Origin: Marivita sp046591575
Lineage (GTDB): Bacteria > Pseudomonadota > Alphaproteobacteria > Rhodobacterales > Rhodobacteraceae
Reading direction: 5' to 3'
Length of the DNA: 64,000 bases
Assembly (NCBI RefSeq): GCF_046591575.1
Contig: NZ_JBIQWA010000008.1
Coordinates: 1 to 64,000 of the forward strand
Positions 54,183-63,060 of the stretch are shown here, piece after piece. Under the pieces are notes generated by a model that saw nothing but the letters and a program-made list of their open reading frames with translations, did no database searches and was not told the DNA's origin. Every line of letters starts with the position of its first letter. Position 1 is the first letter of the stretch. The position numbers were made by a program, and so were the translations under genes.

Positions 54183-56161
54183 TGGCCGTTGTCACCACAA
54201 ACGCCGATACCCTCTCACCCGGCCTTTCAACGCGCACCATCGGATATGGCTTTATCTGTCTGGCCTTGGTGCTGACCGCTTTGCAATATGCGGGGCTATT
54301 GCCAGCCTGGCTCTTTCGTCTTCCAGAAGCAATCATTCCACCATTCGCAGCATGGCTTGATACGATCTTCAACTTCGTCAAAGACGATCTTGGGCTGTTG
54401 GCACTCACGCGTTTTCTGACCGGCGGGTTAGAGGCAGTCCTGGATACAACGGCCAATCTTTTGTACGGAAAACGCCGCTGGCCCTTTATCGGCCCCATCC
54501 CCTGGAGCGCGATTGCCGCGTCGGCTGCGGTACTTGGATATTATTTGGGCGGCTGGCGTATGGCAGCGCTGGCCGGAGGCACCTTTGTCTGGACAGCGAT
54601 GATCGGGCAATGGGAAATCGCAATGGAAACCATGTCGGTGTTGGTGATTGCCGCACCTCTGGCGTTTCTGATTGGTTTGGCTTTGGGTATCCTTGCCTGG
54701 AAATCCCCGACATTCAATCGTGGCCTTTTGCCCTTTTTGTCGGTTTTGCAGACCCTGCCCTTTTTCACCTATCTGCTTCCTGCGGTGATCTTTTTCAAAG
54801 TCGGCCCAACCGCCGGTGCCGTCGCAACGACGGTCTTTGCCATCCCGCCGATGATCCTGATGACCACGCTGGGCCTGCAGAAAGTGTCGTCCGAAGTGGT
54901 CGAGGCAGGCAAGATGAGCGGCTGCACCCGCTGGCAGATGATGCGCCATGTCTACGTTCCGGCGGCGCGCACGGAAATTCTTGTTGGTGTGAACCAGGTG
55001 ATCATGCTGTGCCTTGCGATGGTTGTTCTGACAGCGTTTATCGGCATGCCCGGACTTGGCGCGAAACTGCTGGCGATGATGGGCAGTTTCAAGATTGGCC
55101 GGTCTTTCGAGATCGGGATCACGATCGTGTTGCTGGCCATCACGCTTGATCGCATGTCCAAAGCGTGGGTGGCCAAGCTTCCGCAACATCATGAGCGTGG
55201 GACACCGTTTTACATCAGACACAAGTTTGCTCTGCTAACCTTGGCCGCTTTTGTCGGGTTTACCCTGTTGGCCCAGTTTGTTCCCATCCTGTCCGAGGTC
55301 ACGCGCAAGCAATCCTGGTCGCAGGGGCGCGAAATCGACGGTTTGATCAAAGCCTATCTTGCGCTTGATTGGGTTCAAGCCTCGACCGGAGCGGTGCGAT
55401 ATGTCCTGAATATCTACATTCTCAATCCGTTCCGCGACTTCCTGTTAAGCATCCCAACCAGCGCCTTTATTTTGGTGATCGTGGCGATTGCGCTTCTTAT
55501 CGCGGGCACCCGGCAGGCGATATATGCCGCCCTCTTTTTCAGTCTGGTGGCATTATCAGGCTGGTGGGATCGTTCGGTTATCACGCTTTATTCGGTGATT
55601 TCGGCAGTGTCACTGGCTCTGCTGATCGGCGTCCCGCTGGGCATCCTTGCCTCGCGCAAGGAAACGACAGCACGACGGGTGCTTTTGGTGTGTGACACTG
55701 CCCAGACATTTCCAAGCTTCATTTACCTGATCCCGGCGATCATGCTTTTCGGCATCACCGCAACCTCTGTGGTCATGTCCATCCTGATCTTCGCAATGGT
55801 GCCTTTGGTCCGCTACACGATCGAGGGCTTGCGCGGTGTTCCTCCCGAGATGACAGAGGCCGCAGACATGTCCGGTGCAACGCGTATGCAAAAGCTCTGG
55901 AGCGTTCAGCTTCCGCTGGCTTTGCCTACGATGGCCGTCGGCTTTAATCAGGCCATCATGTTCGCCTTCTTCATGGTCATCATTGCAGCCTTTATCGGCA
56001 CGCAAGACCTTGGGCAGGAGTTGCAGCGCACTCTGGCTGGTGCGGATCTTGGGAAAAACATCGTCCTGGGCCTTTGCGTGTCGCTCATGGCGCTGACCTT
56101 TGACATGATCATCATGAAGTGGTCGCAGGAAAAGAAAGTCAAGCTGGGGCTTCCTCGTTAA
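54182..56161 (+). CDS. tmoV: ABC transporter permease with two fused domains (TmoV-like)
   Basis: 659 residues, about twice the length of ProW. Two binding-protein-dependent permease domains are visible in tandem, each with its own coupling loop: EVVEAGKMSGCTRWQMMRHV in the first half and EMTEAADMSGATRMQKLWSV in the second. The double permease is characteristic of the TmoV-type TMAO importer. The start codon ATG at 54182 shares its A with the tmoW stop codon. It is followed by an intrinsic terminator. Confidence 0.88.
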   Translation: MAVVTTNADTLSPGLSTRTIGYGFICLALVLTALQYAGLLPAWLFRLPEAIIPPFAAWLDTIFNFVKDDLGLLALTRFLTGGLEAVLDTTANLLYGKRRWPFIGPIPWSAIAASAAVLGYYLGGWRMAALAGGTFVWTAMIGQWEIAMETMSVLVIAAPLAFLIGLALGILAWKSPTFNRGLLPFLSVLQTLPFFTYLLPAVIFFKVGPTAGAVATTVFAIPPMILMTTLGLQKVSSEVVEAGKMSGCTRWQMMRHVYVPAARTEILVGVNQVIMLCLAMVVLTAFIGMPGLGAKLLAMMGSFKIGRSFEIGITIVLLAITLDRMSKAWVAKLPQHHERGTPFYIRHKFALLTLAAFVGFTLLAQFVPILSEVTRKQSWSQGREIDGLIKAYLALDWVQASTGAVRYVLNIYILNPFRDFLLSIPTSAFILVIVAIALLIAGTRQAIYAALFFSLVALSGWWDRSVITLYSVISAVSLALLIGVPLGILASRKETTARRVLLVCDTAQTFPSFIYLIPAIMLFGITATSVVMSILIFAMVPLVRYTIEGLRGVPPEMTEAADMSGATRMQKLWSVQLPLALPTMAVGFNQAIMFAFFMVIIAAFIGTQDLGQELQRTLAGADLGKNIVLGLCVSLMALTFDMIIMKWSQEKKVKLGLPR

Positions 56162-56189
56162 ACCCTGGATATTCAGCACATAAACCAAC

Positions 56190-56227
56190 AAAAGCCCGGC
56201 GTTGTTGCAACAACACCGGGCTTTTTG
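56190..56227 (+). terminator. Intrinsic terminator after tmoXWV
   Basis: AAAAGCCCGG (56190-56199) pairs with CCGGGCTTTT (56216-56225), with the inner palindrome GTTGTTGCAACAAC (56201-56214) extending the stem. It ends in a T-run and starts 28 bases after the tmoV stop codon. Confidence 0.88.
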
Positions 56228-56407
56228 CGTCATGTGGTCTGTCGGAACCGAGCTGTGGAACGTCAGTGTCAGATTTTCCCTCCAACACCGGCCCCAGGCT
56301 GATTTATAGTGTGCCCTGCGGCCGCGCATTCGGGGAAGGACAAACGCGTGCCACAGGGCCAACGCCCCCAGAGCACGCATTCACATGCACCGGGCGTTTT
56401 TGCAGGG

Positions 56408-57757
56408 TTAGTTCTGCAAATAGGCTTCCATGCTGTCATCCAGCGCGTCTTTCCACGGCGTGTGGTGCACGGGGGCCATTGTTCCGGTCATCACAGAACG
56501 ATAGCTGTTGTTGCGGAAAGACATGATGTCCTCTGCCTTGTGCTTTTTCCACTCGTAGAACGCCTGACAGGCCCCATCGATATCAAAGCTTGGGTAATCC
56601 GTCTCTGACACCAGCTCTTCGATGTAATCGGCTTGATACCGGATGGCATATTTGACGTCGTCATCCGCCTCTTCACGCTCTTGCCGTTCTTTCACATCCG
56701 CCAGCATCTGGTCTTTGGTCACCTTTGACAGGTCGATCTTGCCCATGATGGCATCGCGCACCCACCATGCTTGCGCATCGAACATGTTGAAGGTGAACCA
56801 CTGGTCCTGCATGCCAAGATAGAACATCTTTGGATTGTGGACATACACCACGCCTTTATAGAGATCGGCGCTTGCAAGGCGGTTCGCGGTTTTCAGGCGA
56901 AGATCGTCGGGCAGGAAGTTGAAGAAATGCTTGTAGCCCGTGCAGAGGATGATCGCGTCCACCTCCTTGGTGGTGCCGTCCTTGAAGTAGACGGTGTTGC
57001 CGCTGACCTTCTCCATCGCGGGCTTTTCTTCCCAGTTGTCCGGCCATTTGAAGCCCATGGGCGCGCTGCGGTAGCAGGATGTGATCGACTTGGCCCCGTA
57101 CTTCCAGCATTGCGATCCGATATCCTCGGCCGAGTAGGAAGAGCCAACGACAAGGATGTCCTTGCCGGAGAATTCGCGCGCGTCGCGGAAATCATGTGCG
57201 TGCACAACGCGCCCGTTGAACGACTCGAACCCTTCATAATAGGGCACGTTGGGCGTCGAGAAGTGGCCCGAGGCGCAGATCACGTAATCAAACGTTTCTT
57301 CGTAGACGTAATCCTTGTTGTGATCGTGGACGGTCACGGTGAAGAGACCCGTATCGTTGTCGTACGATACCCACCGGACGGCGGTGCTGAACCGAATCCA
57401 GTCGCGGACGCCCGCTTTCTTGACACGGCCCTCGATATAATCGAACAGCACCGCCCGCGGTGGATAGGACGCGATTTGTTTGCCGAAATGTTCCTCAAAC
57501 GAGTAATCCGCGAATTCCAGACCTTCCTTGGGGCCGTTGGACCACAGATAGCGATACATCGAACAATGCACCGGTTCACCGTTCTCATCCAAACCGGTGC
57601 GCCACGTATAGTTCCAAAGGCCACCCCAGTTGTCCTGCTTTTCAAAGCAGACAATCTCGGGGATCTCTTCCCCCTTTTCGGCAGCAGATTGGAACGCGCG
57701 CAGCTGTGCAAGCCCGGATGGTCCCGCACCGATAATCGCCACTCGTTTTTGTGTCAT
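56408..57757 (-). CDS. tmm: Trimethylamine monooxygenase (bacterial FMO)
   Basis: 449 residues from the ATG at 57757, preceded by GGGAGAAGG. A longer frame to 57814 crosses the palindromic operator. FAD motif VAIIGAGPSGLAQLRAF near residue 6, the FMO identifying motif near FDFRDA-type sequence (HAHDFRDAREF), and the NADPH motif ILVVGSSYSAEDIGSQ. Segments such as CFEKQDNWGGLWNYTWRTG match characterised Tmm from Roseovarius and Ruegeria. It oxidises trimethylamine to the N-oxide with NADPH and O2. It is convergent with tmoXWV and preceded by a putative GntR site. Confidence 0.95.
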   Translation of the reverse strand: MTQKRVAIIGAGPSGLAQLRAFQSAAEKGEEIPEIVCFEKQDNWGGLWNYTWRTGLDENGEPVHCSMYRYLWSNGPKEGLEFADYSFEEHFGKQIASYPPRAVLFDYIEGRVKKAGVRDWIRFSTAVRWVSYDNDTGLFTVTVHDHNKDYVYEETFDYVICASGHFSTPNVPYYEGFESFNGRVVHAHDFRDAREFSGKDILVVGSSYSAEDIGSQCWKYGAKSITSCYRSAPMGFKWPDNWEEKPAMEKVSGNTVYFKDGTTKEVDAIILCTGYKHFFNFLPDDLRLKTANRLASADLYKGVVYVHNPKMFYLGMQDQWFTFNMFDAQAWWVRDAIMGKIDLSKVTKDQMLADVKERQEREEADDDVKYAIRYQADYIEELVSETDYPSFDIDGACQAFYEWKKHKAEDIMSFRNNSYRSVMTGTMAPVHHTPWKDALDDSMEAYLQN

Positions 57758-57792
57758 GTCCTTCTCCCTAATGACAGGCATCAATTGGTTCT

Positions 57793-57809
57793 TTTTGGTT
57801 GAACCAAAA
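57793..57809. promoter_or_regulatory. Palindromic operator upstream of tmm
   Basis: TTTTGGTTGAACCAAAA is a perfect dyad with 8-base arms around one G. Its core TGGT-N3-ACCA is the consensus style of FadR/FCD-subfamily GntR regulators. It lies 36 bases upstream of the tmm start. A GntR/FCD gene is encoded at 59231-59962. An AATTGGTTC motif (57783-57791) next to it recurs near mgsA. Confidence 0.6.
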
Positions 57810-57988
57810 GTCACCTTTGAACAGGTATATTGTCAACACCTATTCACACCAGAAAACAAATTTACCCGTGAGTTAAGGAAATTTCTGTTTAGCCAAAGCG
57901 AAAATTGGTGGTAGCAATTGGTATGATCAAGTCCAGTTTCGCCCACCGCATCGCTTTCTCATCCCTGTTCCCGAACACCGAGGTTGGC

Positions 57989-59224
57989 ATGACCGAGCCA
58001 ATCAAGATCGGGTTTCTGGCACCGCTCACCGGGCCGGTCAGTTCTTGGGGACTGCCTGGGTTGAACGGCTGTCAGCTTTGGGCAGATTGGCTGAACCGCG
58101 CCGGCGGTCTGTTGATCGGAGGGCGACGCTACCCGTTGCGGATCATCCCCTATGATTGCGGGTACGATGCGGGCCAGGCCATTGAAGGGGCCCGACAGCT
58201 GGTCCTGACCGAACAGGTCAAACTGCTGATGATGCTGGGCGGCGACACCTTTACCCCGCTGAAAGACTTTTTGAACGAACACCGCGTTCTGACATCGACC
58301 CTTTTGCCCAGCGACCTGTCACCCGACACACGATACCTGATTGCCCCGTCCGAGGTGCATCCAGTGTATAATGTGACAGGCGTCGATTGGTTGGCCCGCA
58401 ACGAACCGCATCTGACGCGTGTTGCGATGTGCAGCCAGAAAGACGCGCTTGGCCTGCCATCAACCGCAACCTATCGCGCCGCCTTTCAGGCCGCGGGGTT
58501 GCCGGTGGTCAAAGACATTCAATATGACCCCGACACAACCGATGTCGCCGAAATCGTCCAACCCATGCTGGACGCAGAACCGGACGTCTTATGCTGGTGT
58601 ACCAGCTATACACCGATGGTCCACGCAATGACCGAATACGCTCACCAACAGGATTTTGCCGGGCGCATCATGTCCTGTACCTTTGACAATTATCAACGCT
58701 GCGTCGCACGCACCTCGGCCGAGTTTCTTGAGGGGACAGTGTTCCAATTCCCGGATTTCGACGATCCGAAACTTGCCCGCAAGGCGTTTTTTTTCAATCG
58801 TCCAAGCGATTTCTTCAAGGAATACAACACGCGCTACCCCGACAGCTGGAGTGCGGTCAGCTGGGAATATGTCGCTATCCTGGAAATCTGGCACGCCGCG
58901 GTTGAAAAAGTGGCTTCGGTCAACCCGGTGTCGGTGCTGACATCCATGAAGCAAATGCACCCCGTGTTGCACGCCTTTGGGCCTGCGCGGTGGTGGGGAG
59001 AAAGCATTTTTGGCATCGACAATGCCCTGATTGGTGATTGGCCGGTTGTTCGTTTGGTCAACGGCAAAGCCCGCATTGCCGAGTTTGGATCTGTGCCAGA
59101 CTGGTTGGCCAAACATGAAGACGCGCTGCGCGATCACATGCATGAGGTCGGACAGCTATGGCAACAAAGGATCGAAACCGGACATCAGCAAACAGGGCTG
59201 ACGGCACGCAGCATGGCCGATTAG
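57989..59224 (+). CDS. Cytosolic periplasmic-binding-fold protein (AmiC/FmdD-like)
   Basis: 411 residues from the ATG at 57989 (GAGGT upstream); an upstream frame to 57905 adds no signal peptide. Type 1 periplasmic binding fold: KIGFLAPLTGPVSSWGLPG, QVKLLMMLGGDTFTPLKDF and GTVFQFPDFDDP. The family transports or senses amides and urea (AmiC, FmdD, UrtA). There is no export signal and no permease gene adjacent, which favours a sensor like AmiC. It is divergent from tmm and convergent with a GntR-type gene, so an amine-related ligand is plausible. Confidence 0.8.
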   Translation: MTEPIKIGFLAPLTGPVSSWGLPGLNGCQLWADWLNRAGGLLIGGRRYPLRIIPYDCGYDAGQAIEGARQLVLTEQVKLLMMLGGDTFTPLKDFLNEHRVLTSTLLPSDLSPDTRYLIAPSEVHPVYNVTGVDWLARNEPHLTRVAMCSQKDALGLPSTATYRAAFQAAGLPVVKDIQYDPDTTDVAEIVQPMLDAEPDVLCWCTSYTPMVHAMTEYAHQQDFAGRIMSCTFDNYQRCVARTSAEFLEGTVFQFPDFDDPKLARKAFFFNRPSDFFKEYNTRYPDSWSAVSWEYVAILEIWHAAVEKVASVNPVSVLTSMKQMHPVLHAFGPARWWGESIFGIDNALIGDWPVVRLVNGKARIAEFGSVPDWLAKHEDALRDHMHEVGQLWQQRIETGHQQTGLTARSMAD

Positions 59225-59230
59225 GCGCGC

Positions 59231-59962
59231 CTAGTCATCGTGCAGGAACAGCTTCTGTTCTTCTACAAGATGCAGCTTGGTGATCTCGACCGCGGCTTCC
59301 ACGTCTCGGGTGGCGATGGCGTTAAACAAGGAATTGAACCGCGACTGGTAGCTTTGAATACGCCCCGGTGTGAGATGCTTGCGCATGAGGGCGGTTCTGA
59401 AGCTTTGTCGACAAACCTCGATTGTCAGTTCGTAACACGCCTCAAGAAGCGGATTGCGTGTCGCGCGGGCGATTGACCGGTAGAATTCTTCCTCAAGGTG
59501 AATGAAATCATTCAAATCCGTGCGAACCGCTTCGATCTGCGCAACAACTTTTGCAAGATCATCCAGATCTTTGGGGCTGATGTTCATTACAGCCATACGG
59601 ATCATTTCGGGCTCGATGATCGACCGCACGATCAGATGATCCAGTGGGCTTGTTCGTTCCCCCACTGACCCCGGCACTGGTGCCTCGGATCGGTGCGATT
59701 GGAAAGTGACGAAACTGCCACTGCCCTGTCTGCGGCGCACCATATCGCGGGCTTCCAAGACATCCAAAGCCTCGCGCACAGTGTTGCGCGACACACCCAG
59801 CTCTGCCGCAAGTGCGCGTTCGCTGGGAAGACGCGAATCGGGCGGATAGGCCCCGGACTGGATACGCACCAGTAGCTTGTCCACGATGATCCGGACCGTT
59901 TCGCCAATGCTGTGCTCTATCGAAAGATCGACATTCCGTGTCTGTGTCATGCAGTTGCCCAT
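59231..59962 (-). CDS. GntR family regulator, FadR/FCD subfamily
   Basis: 243 residues; an internal ATG at 59950 (MTQTRNVDLS) is an equally good start. The N-terminal winged helix contains GAYPPDSRLPSERALAAELG and SRNTVREALDVLEARDMV, with the glycine wing RRRQGSGSFV. The C-terminal FCD ligand domain includes the metal-binding pattern histidines around DFIHLEEEFYRSIARATRNP. Palindromic TGGT-N3-ACCA sites near tmm are candidate targets. It is 6 bases from the end of the AmiC-like gene. Confidence 0.92.
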   Translation of the reverse strand: MGNCMTQTRNVDLSIEHSIGETVRIIVDKLLVRIQSGAYPPDSRLPSERALAAELGVSRNTVREALDVLEARDMVRRRQGSGSFVTFQSHRSEAPVPGSVGERTSPLDHLIVRSIIEPEMIRMAVMNISPKDLDDLAKVVAQIEAVRTDLNDFIHLEEEFYRSIARATRNPLLEACYELTIEVCRQSFRTALMRKHLTPGRIQSYQSRFNSLFNAIATRDVEAAVEITKLHLVEEQKLFLHDD

Positions 59963-60039
59963 CCAATACCAGCAATCAGGTCACCCATGATCAGCATTAA
60001 GACATAGCATCAACCCGCTACAAGTCATGCACATGGCAG

Positions 60040-60066
60040 AAGGCCCCGGATGTGAACCGGGGCCTT
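60040..60066 (-). terminator. Possible terminator after the Amt gene
   Basis: AAGGCCCCGG (60040-60049) and CCGGGGCCTT (60057-60066) form a perfect 10-base-pair stem with a 7-base loop, 9 bases after the amt stop codon on the minus strand. The trailing T-run is poor (TTCTGCC). Confidence 0.65.
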
Positions 60067-60075
60067 ACAGAATAT

Positions 60076-61461
60076 TTACGCAGCGTCGACAGAACGCGGG
60101 ATATTGTCAGCATGGGTTTCAACATCGGGGTCGAGATCCCAATAGGCCTTATCAAGCCCGTCGATCTGATCATCGACATCCGTCCGCAAGCCAACGGTTT
60201 TGTCCAGAACGAACGCCAGAACCAACGCGGTTGCGGCCCCTGCCCCGACGCAGGTAACGACACCCAACACCTGCATGACCAAGGAAATCTCGCCGTGCTG
60301 GAACGCATAGGCCCCTTCTTCGATTCCAAGATATCCACCACGCGGTGTCCCAGCCTTGAAAATACCCGTCATAAGCAGACCGAAGGTACCGGCACCGATG
60401 AACAGCGGGAACAGTTTATGTTCGTCAATCCCGCGCTTGAGGGTGAATTCGTACACCAGATAGGATGCGATCGGTGCCATCAAGCCAAGAACAAACGCCT
60501 CCCAGGGCAGATAGACATCAAAGCCAGACGCCCCTGCCACGTACCCGGCAAGCGGGCCAAGCAGGGTGTATGCATAGTTGCCGGTTTTATACGCGATGAG
60601 CATCCCGGTGATCGCACCGCCGGCCCAGACAAGCGCATAGTTGTTAAGGGCCACACCCACGCTGGTTTCGGCCATTGTCACGCTGACGGCCAATGCTTCT
60701 GGATCAAAGAAGAACAGGCAAGACAGGATGACCATCGGCAGGCCGGCAAAGACCATCATCAATCCGGGTGCCGCAAGGCCGATGCTTGGCGCAAGATAAG
60801 CCGACACGCGTTCATGCGGCTCCATCATACCGGGGCGCGCGCCCAGCAACGGTGTAAAGACAAGCGCCATACCGGCCGGGAACAGATACACGAAGCCCAC
60901 GCCAAAGAAATCGTGGAACCCGGCATTTGTGAGCGGTCCGACCGACCCCCAGGTTGCCCAGCTGAGCACCGACGATACCAACGTCGCAACGATACATGTG
61001 ATGTAATAGGCAGAGGGGCGCATCCGCTCTGACACGGCAAAATGCAGCAGAATGTTGATGATACCGGCAAATACAGCCAGGAAGAACACAAACACCTGGA
61101 ACGTGTTGAGGCCTGGGAAAATGGCCGGATCAACCTGATGGGCCAGACTGTTGGTCATACCGCCACCCAGCCACCAATCCTTGATGGAATCTGTCATCGT
61201 CGCATCAACCATGATGTAGTATTGCGCCGCCCAGATGCCGAAGCCGATAAAATAGTAAGTTGCAAACCCCAAAAAGAAGCCAAGGGTTTTTTCGATTGTA
61301 GAGTTAAATAGGTTTTTCCGCCGCGCCGTACCGGCGTCGATGAGCAATAGCCCGACGACCACCAGGATGGCACCCACGGTTCCAGACGCGTAAAGCACGT
61401 TTTGCACCAATGAATTCAGGCTGACCTGTTCGGCGTATATCGTACTGATATCAAGTGACAT
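60076..61461 (-). CDS. amt: Amt-type ammonium transporter
   Basis: 461 residues with 11 membrane helices. It is longer than AmtB and has Amt/Rh-fold segments (YIMVDATMTDSIKDWWLGGG, ALNNYALVWAGGAITGMLIA, LGPLAGYVAGASGFDVYLP). No GlnK gene is adjacent, unlike the usual glnK-amtB pair, so this is probably a specialised copy for ammonium or methylammonium in the methylamine cluster. GAGGGA lies before the ATG. It is divergent from mgsA. Confidence 0.9.
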   Translation of the reverse strand: MSLDISTIYAEQVSLNSLVQNVLYASGTVGAILVVVGLLLIDAGTARRKNLFNSTIEKTLGFFLGFATYYFIGFGIWAAQYYIMVDATMTDSIKDWWLGGGMTNSLAHQVDPAIFPGLNTFQVFVFFLAVFAGIINILLHFAVSERMRPSAYYITCIVATLVSSVLSWATWGSVGPLTNAGFHDFFGVGFVYLFPAGMALVFTPLLGARPGMMEPHERVSAYLAPSIGLAAPGLMMVFAGLPMVILSCLFFFDPEALAVSVTMAETSVGVALNNYALVWAGGAITGMLIAYKTGNYAYTLLGPLAGYVAGASGFDVYLPWEAFVLGLMAPIASYLVYEFTLKRGIDEHKLFPLFIGAGTFGLLMTGIFKAGTPRGGYLGIEEGAYAFQHGEISLVMQVLGVVTCVGAGAATALVLAFVLDKTVGLRTDVDDQIDGLDKAYWDLDPDVETHADNIPRSVDAA

Positions 61462-62130
61462 TCATTTTCCCTCTTGGTTCTCACTGATATGCCGGGTGTT
61501 CACCCCCGGCTTTTTGAACTGGCATCACGGATCAACACCAGCACATCTTAGACCAATTCAGACCGCTTTCGGCCCGATGGTTGATTTCGGTATGATCATC
61601 AAAAATTGGCACTTTTCAAACAAAAGATTCATTCCAGTGAAACTTTTTTGCTTTTTGGTGAGCGATTCCGAATGAAAATTTGGCTGCAACATGCGTTTGC
61701 AAACCAATATTTCTATTTTTTGACAGTGATTTATGGAAAAATAAAAAATTGGTTCGGGATTTTCCAACTGGTTCCTTGCCAAATCGACGTTCAAGACAAC
61801 AAATTGCGCTGAACCTTGCACATCCCGCTTGAACAGGCGTTTCGATCTAGACGAACCGGAGTGTTCGCCGCCTAAAAATGCCATCGGCTCAGCGGCGCGC
61901 GCAGCCTGCCCGACCATGCGCCACGTTCACAGACACATGATGCAAGCCTATGTTTTTCAGAATGAAAATTGGTTCCGTTTTGACGAATATTGTGCCGAAC
62001 CACCCCTTGAAAACTTGGCATGATTGACTGATAGGAAAAAAATATTCATCGCAGTTGCGAGAACGATTTTCCGATGCTAACGTCGATTTGATCCCAGATG
62101 GGAGAATCAACACAATGGAGTTTTGGCGAT
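61462..62130. promoter_or_regulatory. Long divergent control region between amt and mgsA
   Basis: 669 bases without a supported gene, AT-rich. Contents: GCCGGG/CCCGGC hairpin followed by TTTTT (61491-61515), which on the plus strand resembles a terminator and on the minus strand is an amt leader stem; exact AATTGGTTC at 61747-61755 and 61967-61975, also found upstream of tmm; and CTGGTTC near 61769. These suggest shared control by the GntR-type regulator. The mgsA ATG has no strong ribosome-binding site (GGAG 14 bases upstream). Confidence 0.5.
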
Positions 62131-63060
62131 ATGTGTGGAATTGTTGGACTGTTCCTGAAGAACAAATCGCTTGAGCCGCAGCTTGGCGCTTTGCTGACTG
62201 ATATGCTGGTCACGATGACAGATCGTGGACCTGACAGTGCAGGCATCGCCATTTACGGTGCCGAAGACGCGGCCCGGTCAAAGCTGACGGTCCAGGCAGA
62301 CAACCCTGACGCGGCCTTTGACGGCTTGGCCGATGAACTGGGCAAGGCGCTTGGTGGTGATGTGTCATTGGCGCGCCGTGATACGCATGCCGTGCTTCAT
62401 GTTCCTACAGGCGAAGCAGCCCGCGCCCGTGAGGTTCTGCGGTCGGTTGCTCCGGAAGTACGGGTTATGTCCTTTGGCGACACGCTTGAAATCTATAAAG
62501 AAGTCGGCCTGCCAAAAGATGTTGCCGCCCGGTTTGACATTTCATCCATGACCGGCACACATGGCATCGGACACACCCGCATGGCAACGGAATCTGCTGT
62601 GACAACATTGGGTGCGCACCCGTTCAACACCGGATCGGATCAGTGCCTCGTGCATAATGGATCTCTCTCCAACCACAATTCGCTGCGCCGCAAGCTGCAA
62701 CGCGAAGGTATCCATATCGAGACGATGAACGACACAGAAGTCGGGGCCGCGTATCTGACCTGGAAAATGCAGAACGGTGCCACTTTGGGCGAAGCGCTGG
62801 AAGCATCGCTTGACGATCTTGATGGTTTCTTCAACTTTGTTGTCGGTACAAAAGACGGCTTCGGTGTGGTGCGTGATCCAATCGCCTGCAAACCCGCAGT
62901 GATGGCCGAGACCGACGACTACGTGGCGTTTGGTTCTGAATACCGCGCGCTGGTGAACCTGCCGGGCATTGATACCGCCCGCATTTGGGAACCCGAGCCC
63001 GCGACAGTCTATTTCTGGAGCCACGATCAAGCCCCAACCCCGAGCAAAAAGGCAGCATAA
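62131..63060 (+). CDS. mgsA: N-methylglutamate synthase subunit A (glutamine amidotransferase-like)
   Basis: 309 residues from the ATG at 62131, chosen because class II amidotransferases start MCGIVG with the catalytic cysteine at position 2; frames further upstream are rejected. RGPDSAGIAIYG, HTRMATES and NGSLSNHNSLRRKL are the amidotransferase motifs. MgsABC converts monomethylamine and glutamate to N-methylglutamate in the indirect methylamine pathway. A glutamate-synthase-like (GlxB) function is the family alternative. The mgsA stop codon is immediately followed by the mgsB ATG. Confidence 0.88.
   Translation: MCGIVGLFLKNKSLEPQLGALLTDMLVTMTDRGPDSAGIAIYGAEDAARSKLTVQADNPDAAFDGLADELGKALGGDVSLARRDTHAVLHVPTGEAARAREVLRSVAPEVRVMSFGDTLEIYKEVGLPKDVAARFDISSMTGTHGIGHTRMATESAVTTLGAHPFNTGSDQCLVHNGSLSNHNSLRRKLQREGIHIETMNDTEVGAAYLTWKMQNGATLGEALEASLDDLDGFFNFVVGTKDGFGVVRDPIACKPAVMAETDDYVAFGSEYRALVNLPGIDTARIWEPEPATVYFWSHDQAPTPSKKAA

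Noticed and set aside
40765..56325. GCGGCCGCGC occurring at 40765, 40905 and 56318
   Set aside because: Three short GC-rich copies in a GC-rich genome, with no shared flanks or consistent position; treated as chance.
61558..61917. Minus-strand open frame of 119 codons upstream of mgsA
   Set aside because: Lies in AT-rich control DNA, has no ribosome-binding site and no recognisable domain. The plus-strand frame at 61606-61812 is equally unsupported.
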